This document shows positions 55,929 to 64,000 of a stretch of 64,000 nt of DNA, one piece after another (the first letter of the stretch is position 1; each line of letters begins with the position of its first letter). The position numbers and the translations under genes are program-made. The stretch comes from Boswellia sacra (taxonomy: Eukaryota > Streptophyta > Magnoliopsida > Sapindales > Burseraceae). The DNA lies in NCBI GenBank assembly GCA_013180625.2, contig SNVD02006969.1, positions 62,001-126,000 on the forward strand, given 5' to 3'. The notes under the pieces are model-generated. The model was not told where the DNA came from. It made no database searches and saw only the letters and a program-made list of their open reading frames with translations.

Positions 55929-58900
55929 CTAATGATGAAGACCACATATGACACGAAGTTGAGGAGTGATCACATACTTTGCCTCCAAGGTTAGAAGCCG
56001 AGAGCGAACCAAGGTAAAAATCTCATCAATCACCTGACGACAAGTCCGACGATGCTGCTGATACACACGATCATTCCTCTCATACCATAGAAAATAAACT
56101 GTGGCAGAAAAGACCAAACGTGCAAGGATATGCTCAAAATTCTTTCTGCCCTGAAGATGAAGAGAAGCCCAATGAAGTAGAGTGAGCCAATCAGAAGATG
56201 GCCAAACAATGAGAGTCTTAGCTGTAATCTCCTCCCATACAGAAGACGAGAAAGGACATCTAAAGAAAAATGCTCATGAGTCTTATTTGCTGAGGCACAG
56301 AGAACACAGCCCGAAGAGGATAACATGCCATGACGCTGTAATCGATCCATAGTACGAAGACGACCCAAGGAGGCAAGCCAAAGAATAAAAGAGTGTCTTG
56401 AAACATGGTCAGGGAACCAAAGAAGATGATGAAATGAATTCACGGCTCGTCTACTCCGTAAAACCTCCCATGCTGAGGCAATGGAGAAAACTCCAAAGGT
56501 GTGGCCCTTCCAAACAATACGACCAGGAGTCCCCATCATAGGCCGGAAGCTGATAGAGTCCCAAATTCGTCTAAGGGCCGATCCACGATCAGGAAAAGTC
56601 CAATCCCCATCTTGAATAATAGCGGAGACCTTGGCACCTGTAGATGAAAGATTCCTGAAAGGAAACAAATCACAAAGACGCCCCTGTGGCAACCAGTAAT
56701 CCTGCCAAATTGAGGTGTCACGACCATCTCCAATACAAGAGACAAATTTACCCTTACACCAATCTCGACTATGCAAAATCTTCCTCCAAGACCGGAAGGC
56801 TCCAGAAGTAACTTGAACCTGCCAAAACGAGCAGCCCTGAAGGAGTACTTTATGAACCCAAGAAGACCATGTGGAGGACTTATCAGAAAGAAGTCTCCAA
56901 ACATGCTTTAGAATAGCGGCCTGATTCCATTCCTTTACTCGCTTAATTCCCAATCCTCCTTCCTTTAACGGATAGCAAACCGAATCCCAAGCTACTTTGG
57001 CCCCAGAATGAGACAAAGAGGTCCCTCTCCACAGGAAAACAGCCAGAATACCCTCAATCTTGTGCACCACAGTTGCCGGCAATATGAATATGGATGACCA
57101 ATAGACCTGTATGGAAAAAAGTACCGACTTGATTAACTGAAGACGGCCAGCATAAGTCAACATAGCAAATGTCCATAACCCGACCCTCGATAGAATCCGT
57201 TCTATCAATGGAGTACAATCTGAAGGGCGCAATCTGGTACTAATCAGAGGCACTCCCAAATATCTAACTGGCAGACTCCCCACCTAAAAACCCAAGATGG
57301 CCTGCAACACAGTTCGGTCCTCATCATTGACTCTAGAAAAGAATACATGACTCTTGGCAGAATTCGTCACTAAACCAAAGAGCTCTGCAAACTCCTGCAA
57401 AGCATTACCAACTACACTAACAGAGCCCGCATCTGCCTTACAAAAAACCATCAGATCATCTGCAAAACAAAGATGAGTGAGAGAAACCTGCTGACATCTC
57501 CAATGATATCGAAAACCAGGCCTCTGAAAAGCCTCCCGAAGAATACCATTCAAACCCTCCATTGCCAACACAAAAAGGTATGGTGACAACGGATCACCCT
57601 ATCGAACTCCTCTAGAGGTGGGAAAAAAATCCATGAAACTCTCCATTTAAAGCAATAGAGAAATGTGCAGAAGACATGCACGTCGCGATCCATCGAACCA
57701 CACACTCTAGAATAACGATCTTCCTTAACCCTAAAAGAATGAAATCCCAACTAACAGTATCAAAAGCTTTGTGAATATCCACCTTTAAAGCGCACCGGGG
57801 AGGCGAGCACCCAAGATGGTAATTATGCATGAGCTCTTGAGTCAATAGGATGGCATCAGAGATCCTCCGACCTGGGACAAAAGCAGACTGTGAACTCCCA
57901 ATTGCATCAGGTAAAACTGGTTTAAACCTATTCACAATCACTTTGGAGATGCACTTGTAGAGTACATTACAGCAAGAGATTGGTCGAAAGTCACTCATAG
58001 TCCTTGGAGTCTCAACCTTGGGGACCAAGGCAACCCTAGTTGCATTAACACACTTCGGCATCCAACAAGTCGCAAAGAAGTAGCGCACAGCAGCCTTAAA
58101 CTCGACACTAATAATGTCCCAAGCCTTCTTAAAGAACAGAGAGGTGTACCCATCCGGCTCTGGAGCTTTATCATCGGGAATCGAGAATAAAGCTGACCTG
58201 ATCTCATCATCAGTAATAGGGCACACCAAAGAAGGTAGCATCTCCTCAGAAACTCTTTCAGAGAAAACCCGAGAAGCATCTACAATAGAAGGTCGAGAAG
58301 GAGCTATAAGCAATTTCTGAAAATACCTTACAGCCAGATGACCTAAGTCACCTCGATCTGTAACGATAGTACCATCCTCATCCTCAAGCTGATGAATCCA
58401 ATTCCTGACCTGTCTATGGATCAGAGACTTATGAAAGAACTTGGTATTCTGATCCCCCAAAGAGAGCCATTGGATCCTTGACCGTTGCCGAAAGAAAGCC
58501 TCCTCGTCCCTGCACAACTGAGAATAGTGCTTAGCAAAATCCCTCTCAGCCAAAATACAATATGGGGAATAAGGGCTCTCATCCAGAGCAGCCTGAGCTG
58601 TGATCCACTGAGCCTTAGCCTCAATGACCCTATCAGAGATGTGATTAGAAGCCTTGGCATGCAAGGTCTTAAACTCATGTTTCAACAAACCCAATTTCTA
58701 TGTGACTCAAAACATCGAATCCCCATCTATAGGCATAGACCATACTCTCTGAACAATCTCCAAGAAATCCTCTCGATCAGCCCAAAAGTTCAAAAATTTA
58801 AAGGGACTGGAGGTCTGCCTACGTTGATCTCCAAACCTGATGACCAAAGCACTGTGATCAGAAGCATCTCGTGGAAGAACTTCAGAAGTTGTGTTTGGCC

Positions 58901-59534
58901 AAGTCAAGAACCATAAAGCACTACCAAAACTCCAATCAAGAGTTCTAAGAATAGTATCGTCTCCCTGCTGCCCATTATGCCAAGTATACCGAAGCCCAAA
59001 AGATGGTACCCTGATCAACGCTGCATCATGAACACACTGTCCAAAATCATCCATGTAACCGCGCCAAGCCTGATCCCCACCAACTCTATCCGAAGAGCGT
59101 AAAATCGCATTGAAATCACCCAATGCCAACCAAGGTAAGTCACCAAAAACCATGGACTGAGCTCTGATAAAGTCCCACAACTGTCGACGAACACCCGGAT
59201 CATTAGAACCATAAACAAAAATCAGACCAAAAGAAACCCCATCTAATAATCTGGTAGCTCGACAAACGATCCACTGTGGAGAAAGCTGTAGACCGCTCAA
59301 ACTGTACAAAGTAGGATCCCAACACACCAAAACTCTACAAGCAATTAACTCAGTGGCATTGGATAAGAACTTCCAAGAAGGACAAATATCCGAAACAACT
59401 AAAGTAAGGCGTTGCTGATTAACCTTAGTCTCCAAGAGACCAATCAAACCCAAAGAATACTTAGAAATCCAGTTTTTAACTGCCCGCTGCGTAGAGAAGC
59501 CATTAAGGCCTCTAATATTCCAACTTCCTATCAT
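55929..59534 (-). pseudogene. LINE ORF2: endonuclease and reverse transcriptase
   Basis: Starts 24 bp after ORF1. Apurinic-type endonuclease (59534-58707): SWNIRGLNGFSTQRAVKNWI, LLETKV, LALGDFNAIL and a C-terminal SDHSALVI. After two stops near 58700, the reverse transcriptase (58694-57284) shows DKAPEPDGYTSLFFKKAWDI, RPISCCNVLYKCISKVIVNR, QSAFVPGRRISDAILLTQEL, KVDIHKAFDTVSWDF and the catalytic FADDLMVF. A frameshift and a stop hit the RQGDPLSPYLF motif near 57600. Then comes the zf-RVT zinc-binding domain (about 56530-56270, AWEVLRSR...CVLCASANKTHEH), shifted at its end. It finishes at 55929 (CGLHH). Total about 1200 codons, the usual L1 ORF2 length. No RNase H seen. Confidence 0.92.
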
Positions 59535-59558
59535 AGGAAGCTGGAAAAATCTCAGAAC

Positions 59559-60818
59559 TCAATAAAGAAATGATCGGGGGCGCATGCCTCCTTTACCCCC
59601 ATTGCCACCCTTCTTATTCTGACCTTTTTTAGCCTTACCAGTAGGTGGTCGACCGTCTAAAGCCGTCTCAGTAGAAGCAGGAGGATCCGGAGCAACAAAC
59701 TTTTCTGAATGAGCAATCCCTGAAGGATCAGAATCAACTATAGGGATAGAAGAGCCCTTCAAAATCTGATCCTGGTGATCCTCAATAGGAGATAGTGAAT
59801 TAGAATCAGAAGCAGACTCAGAACCCGAGCCAGTGGTAGTAAATTTACTTTTGTCTTGCAGAACTGGAGTTACGTCTACAGTAATAATCGGATCCTGACC
59901 AGTCTCAATATGGACTGCTGCTGCAATAGATGGGTCATCCGTCTTCCCATTGTCTTGCAAGACAAGGGCTGTAGTAGTATCTGGTGCCTCGGCCTCTCTA
60001 GAAGAAGAATACACGATAGGCACAGGACAGGTATGGCTAAATAAACAACACTTGGAGCAGCGTTTTGGTTTCCATTCATATTCCACTTTGATCTTGATAG
60101 GTTCAGAAGATAGTTTACACCGGATCTCAAAGTCCTGCACTGGAGAATGGTCCGCATCTATCTCAACACAAACCCTGGCATAGGATAACCGAGTGTGCTC
60201 ATAAGTCATCCCGTCACATGATAATGGTCGACCAACCATACTAGAAACAGCACTGAGTGCTTTAGCTGACCATAATGGAAATGGTAGTCCATGCAATCGA
60301 ACCCAGACTGGGATCCTGGTAATCCTACTCTGATCAAAAGAAAAATGAGGATTCCATTTTTGCAAAATGATGTGCTTCCGACCAAACATCCAAGGCCCTC
60401 TTTCTAAAATATCATGAACCTCCTCTACCGTTCTAAATCTGAATATCAAGAAACCCGTCCCAGTAGAGCGGACATCCTCCAAACCACTAGACTTCCATGC
60501 ACGCATAGCAATGGAACTTGCAGCATGGAAAGGCATAGTATACCCTGAAAAAAATCCCACAATACAGCGCAACCAATCAGCCCCCGCATGATCAACTTAA
60601 TCATCAGGAAGCTCAAGAATCGAACCCGGAACCTTTCGGGCTATTGAGTCAAGATGAAATCTAGTGTTGGCCTCAGTAACCCGAACCCTGTCGGCCCAAG
60701 AGCCGGGTGGTTTAGGTAAGGATTGTGTGTGGGTGTTGTTTCGAGCAGATGGACGTGTTTGAGTGTCACGAGGTAGACGTTGGGGTTGGTTAAATTTGGT
60801 AGGGGCGGGGGTGGCCAT
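59559..60818 (-). pseudogene. LINE ORF1: DUF4283/zinc-knuckle nucleic-acid-binding protein
   Basis: ATG at 60818 (MATPAPTKFNQPQR), a Pro/Arg-rich N-terminus, one stop after SILELPDD at 60597 in the same frame, and then a DUF4283-type domain: FRFRTVEEVHDILERGPWMF, WNPHFSF and IPVWVRLHGLPFPLW. A single knuckle of the zf-CCHC_4 type follows (VEYEWKPKRCSKCCLFSHTC), in which the expected His is followed by Thr. The C-terminal tail is acidic and Ser-rich, then basic and Gly-rich (KKGGNGGKGGMRPRS). ORF1 of plant L1 elements binds element RNA. With a single stop it is close to intact. Confidence 0.9.
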
Positions 60819-62119
60819 GGTGGGAATGGTGTGGTACAGGCTAGGAAAAGTGTAGTGAAAATAGTGGAAAAAACTCCAACCCGTAGCAATCAACCCAAAT
60901 CAACTCCAAAAATTCCAAAAAACCAACCAACAATCAAAGCAACCAAATGCACGCAAGATAGCAAATTCACAACAATTCTAAAGTGAAATTGCAATAGAAA
61001 GAGTGCATACCAGTCACTTGATCGAGCATGAATGTACTGATAAATAGTTCTAGTTGGGTGAATAGTAAACAGTGGCTTGCACGTTTGACATCGCTCCTTG
61101 GATTTTGATGATCTGTAAGGAATCTGGGGGGCATCCAAAAAGTGCGTGGAATAGCCTGAGGAGCAAACTGGTCAGGTTGGTGAACAATATCCGCCGGAGA
61201 AACAGTAACAGCCGTCATAAATAGTACCTACCGAAAATTGAATCGTAGTTACAGGGAGATTTGCTGGGAATCTGACGATACTACTGAAAAAAAATCTGAC
61301 CAGCGTCCCCTGATCTATAACTCAGTGGCAGAAGTGTCGACCCACTCGCCGTTTGTCTGAAAAAGCGACAATAAATAGTAATATTAAAGGCTGTGGATGG
61401 AGGTGATAGTAATCGAAACAGGTGTCGGTGATGAAAGAAAAATTATAGATCGGGTTGAGACGATGGCGACAGTAGTGGTGGTGACAATTCACTCGCCCTT
61501 CCACGGTGAATGAATAGTGAATTCCGATAGTGTTTTCTGTAAATTTGAACGTTTTCCGTTCAGAATCTGGAGAGGCTCAAGAAGGAAAGTTTGTTTAGGA
61601 TATTTCGATCTACAATATACGTAAATCTTATAGCCGAACTCGCAAAACCGACGGAGTGAACAGTAACTCCGACGATGTCATTTCTCTCCCACTATTTCCC
61701 CAAATTTTACTCACACTCCGAACATTATGCAAACCTATTTTAACAACTAGATACCCGCAAAAACGTTTCTAAATTTTTTTATTTTTAAAACAATCTAAAT
61801 ATCACGAAGTCGCCTGGAATAAAATAATTCAGTTTATAACCAATCACAGGTAGTTCTAATCGAAACCAATTAGTGTAGCTAAAGTTTAGTTGAAAATGGA
61901 ATTATAGTAACAAAAATAATTCTAAGGAAAACACGAAGAACAAGGTATGTGCTTTGCTATTTCGTGTCTGTTTTGAGTTGGTTTATGTGGCACTAGCAGC
62001 CCCTAGGCGCACGAGGCTGTATTGAACTTTGAAGCCAACATGCATGAAATAAGCATAGCACTTACCATTTCTCTTATAAAGTTACTACTAAAAGCTAATT
62101 CCCAGCCAAATAATTATAG

Positions 62120-62158
<39 letters not shown>

Positions 62159-62201
62159 TATATGCAACCTCTCAAAGCTTTATGCAAAACAAATTGTAGA
62201 G
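60819..62201 (-). other. LINE 5' untranslated region (presumed)
   Basis: About 1.38 kb between the 5' target duplication and ORF1 start, with no domain. It includes an (AT)n tract at 62121-62156. It would hold the internal promoter. Because the 16-bp duplication abuts 62201, the whole stretch was inserted together with the LINE, though part could be a 5' transduced or chimeric sequence. Confidence 0.6.
62121..62156. repeat. (AT)n microsatellite
   Basis: An uninterrupted TA run of about 34 bp close to the LINE 5' end. Confidence 0.9.
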
Positions 62202-62329
62202 CGTGTCTCTCATGTCTCCTCATCTGATCAACTGGCTGATGCCTTAACAAAGCTATTATCAGGGCATTGTTTATTATCTCTTCGATACAAGATTGGTGTT
62301 CTTAATGGAAGCACCATCTAGCGGGGGCA

Positions 62330-62571
62330 TATAAGGAAAGATAAATCTCAGCAAATCAATTCCATATAATTTGCTTCATCATAATTGAGGATATCATGCT
62401 AATCACTACTCCCTCAATCAATCCTTAATTCATGCTGATCAATCCTTAAAACTTTTATTTTCTCCAGCTGTATTGTAATCAATCCTACTCAATTGATGTG
62501 TATAAATATGTGAATTATTGTTCAATAACAAATAGAGACAATTACATATTTCTTTCTACTATCTATATTTA
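62330..62571 (+). repeat. 3' LTR of Copia element 3
   Basis: 242 bp, TATAAGG...CTATATTTA, followed by TGGTTAC as on the left side. It differs from the 5' LTR by a short local duplication and a few substitutions. Confidence 0.88.
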
Positions 62572-62578
62572 TGGTTAC

Positions 62579-62668
62579 GAAACTGAAGATTTTAACTTCT
62601 GGAACAGAGTAAGTAATCTAAATTGTTTTTGATTGACTTTAACTCATTGGAAAATTATGATTTTTGGC
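62579..62668. other. Short host segment between Copia 3 and the CACTA end
   Basis: About 90 bp that should continue the LTR-like fragment at 50310-51189. No further structure. It ends in GGC, the possible 3-bp CACTA target copy. Confidence 0.4.
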
Positions 62669-62945
62669 CACTACAAAAAAAAAATGACCATATTTGGCGG
62701 TCAAAAACCGCCGCCAAATATATATATATTTGGCGGTCTTGAAAGCGCCACCAATGGCACCACCAAATATAATCAATTTAACTATATTTGGCGGTCATTC
62801 AATCTGCCAAATATGCATCTGATTATACTTGGCGGTTTTTTACCGCCAAGTATAATTGGTTCAAAAATTAAAAAAAATATATATACTTGGCGGTTTTTGG
62901 CCGCCAAGTATAATAGTTTCAAAAATTAAAAAAAAAAATATCAGC
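62669..62945. mobile_element. Terminus of a CACTA (En/Spm-type) transposon
   Basis: CACTACAAAAAAAAAATGACC at 62669 has the diagnostic CACTA start. About 260 bp of subterminal repeats follow: TATTTGGCGGT and its complement ACCGCCAAATA, or TATACTTGGCGG/CCGCCAAGTATA, in both orientations at least eight times. Such dense subterminal motifs bind the transposase in this superfamily. The other end is not in the window, so the element extends right past 64000 or is truncated. Confidence 0.85.
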
Positions 62946-63084
62946 ACTCCGAAGAAACATTAACTAGCATTATCTTGAACTCCCATCCATTCCTGCCTCT
63001 CCTGCATTATTAAGTTACATTAACTAGCATTTCCAACAAATAGCATAAATCCCACAAGCTATCTCAAGAAATCGGCCAAGCTAC

Positions 63085-64000
<916 letters not shown>

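Larger units (their letters stand above)
55649..62201 (-). mobile_element. Full-length L1-type LINE nested in Copia 3
   Basis: 6.55 kb on the minus strand: a 5' untranslated region (62201-60819), ORF1 (60818-59559), ORF2 (59534-55929), a 3' tail of about 280 bp, and a short poly(A) seen as T11 at 55649. The 16-bp target duplication CGTGTCTCTCATGTCT at 55633-55648 and 62202-62217 is perfect. Removing the LINE rejoins the Copia RNase H frame (...QLRVSHV + SSDQLADALTK). ORF1 has one stop and ORF2 several, so it is inactive but not heavily decayed. Confidence 0.94.
51496..62321 (+). pseudogene. Copia 3 gag-pol remnant, split by TRIM and LINE
   Basis: ATG at 51496 (MAQDKTDPSQNS). A UBN2-type gag core (KTTHKAWTKLANLYANRSKS, about 51855-51915) is followed by a decayed knuckle region, then the TRIM at 52496-53047. 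Integrase fragments come next (LQLIYTDVWG, and a decayed core to about 53650). Reverse transcriptase: GSKWIFRVKRNPD, LDVTNAFLQGSL, KKAIYGLR-stop-APRAWY, and a frame-shifted [16 protein letters not shown] site near 54805. RNase H: ACSDADWAGNCDDRIS, ARSSTEIEYRAVA and IYCDNIGATYV. The frame enters the LINE at 55649 and resumes at 62202 with SSDQLADALTK to the stop at 62319. More than ten stops or frameshifts. Confidence 0.88.
51190..62571 (+). mobile_element. Copia element 3, containing a TRIM and a LINE
   Basis: LTRs 51190-51423 and 62330-62571, both starting TATAAGGAAAG, with primer-binding site TGGTATCAGAGC at 51424 and purine tract AGCGGGGGCA before 62330. The flanks share TGGTTAC (51183-51189 and 62572-62578), containing the 5-bp target duplication. 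Without the LINE and TRIM the element is about 4.3 kb. Its coding region is full of stops. The LTR ends look like TA...TA instead of TG...CA. Confidence 0.88.

Noticed and set aside
62022..62321. A 99-codon frame crossing the LINE 5' end into Copia pol
   Set aside because: Only the part after 62202 is real Copia sequence; the upstream part is LINE leader with a microsatellite, joined by chance.

Overview
This window is nuclear DNA from a flowering plant, very probably a eudicot. It is AT-rich. It carries a multi-exon G-type lectin S-receptor-like kinase gene with GT/AG introns, and nearly everything else is plant transposable elements in several layers. I see no rRNA, tRNA or ncRNA gene and no prokaryotic feature. 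The only apparently intact host gene is the receptor kinase at 13905-17807 (plus strand, seven coding exons, predicted 826 residues). Two related receptor-kinase pseudogenes lie nearby: one on the minus strand at 18786-26856 and one on the plus strand at 45940-50309. The locus is therefore a decayed receptor-kinase cluster.

Layout, left to right. 1-11535: part of a minus-strand Ty3/gypsy-like element with a gag remnant, no visible pol and large tandem arrays; its LTR is split by a Sirevirus-type Copia element (3903-11049, target duplication GACAC). 11637-12690: a probable truncated Harbinger/Tourist-like element. 13905-17807: the intact receptor kinase. 18786-26856: the convergent kinase pseudogene, split in its kinase domain by a short-LTR Copia (19528-24497). 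27853-44423: one large Mutator-like element (MULE) with about 140-bp terminal inverted repeats and a 9-bp target duplication. It holds a transposase pseudogene and a reverse-strand GRF-like zinc-finger ORF. A long LTR-type insertion (31028-41827, duplication TTATT) splits the transposase, and a second Sirevirus copy (33086-39201, duplication ATATG) splits that insertion. 45940-50309: the third kinase copy, broken by two inverted copies of one hAT-type MITE, each with a perfect 8-bp duplication. 50310 onward: a divergent LTR relative of the 31028 insertion, into which a Copia element (51190-62571) inserted. That Copia carries a TRIM (52496-53047, duplication GAGTC) and a full-length LINE (55649-62201, 16-bp duplication). 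62669 onward: one terminus of a CACTA transposon, followed by a two-exon MCM3 gene fragment at 63085-63571.

The nesting gives a relative order of events: MULE, then the 31028 LTR insertion, then Sirevirus copy 2; and the third kinase copy, then the 50310 LTR, then the third Copia, then the TRIM and LINE. The most interesting points are a Sirevirus lineage in which both copies lack reverse transcriptase at the same place, the MULE accessory GRF-like ORF with a membrane tail, the inverted MITE pair inside a kinase gene, and a possible CACTA capture of MCM3 sequence. All boundaries and target duplications were read by eye; no database search was run.
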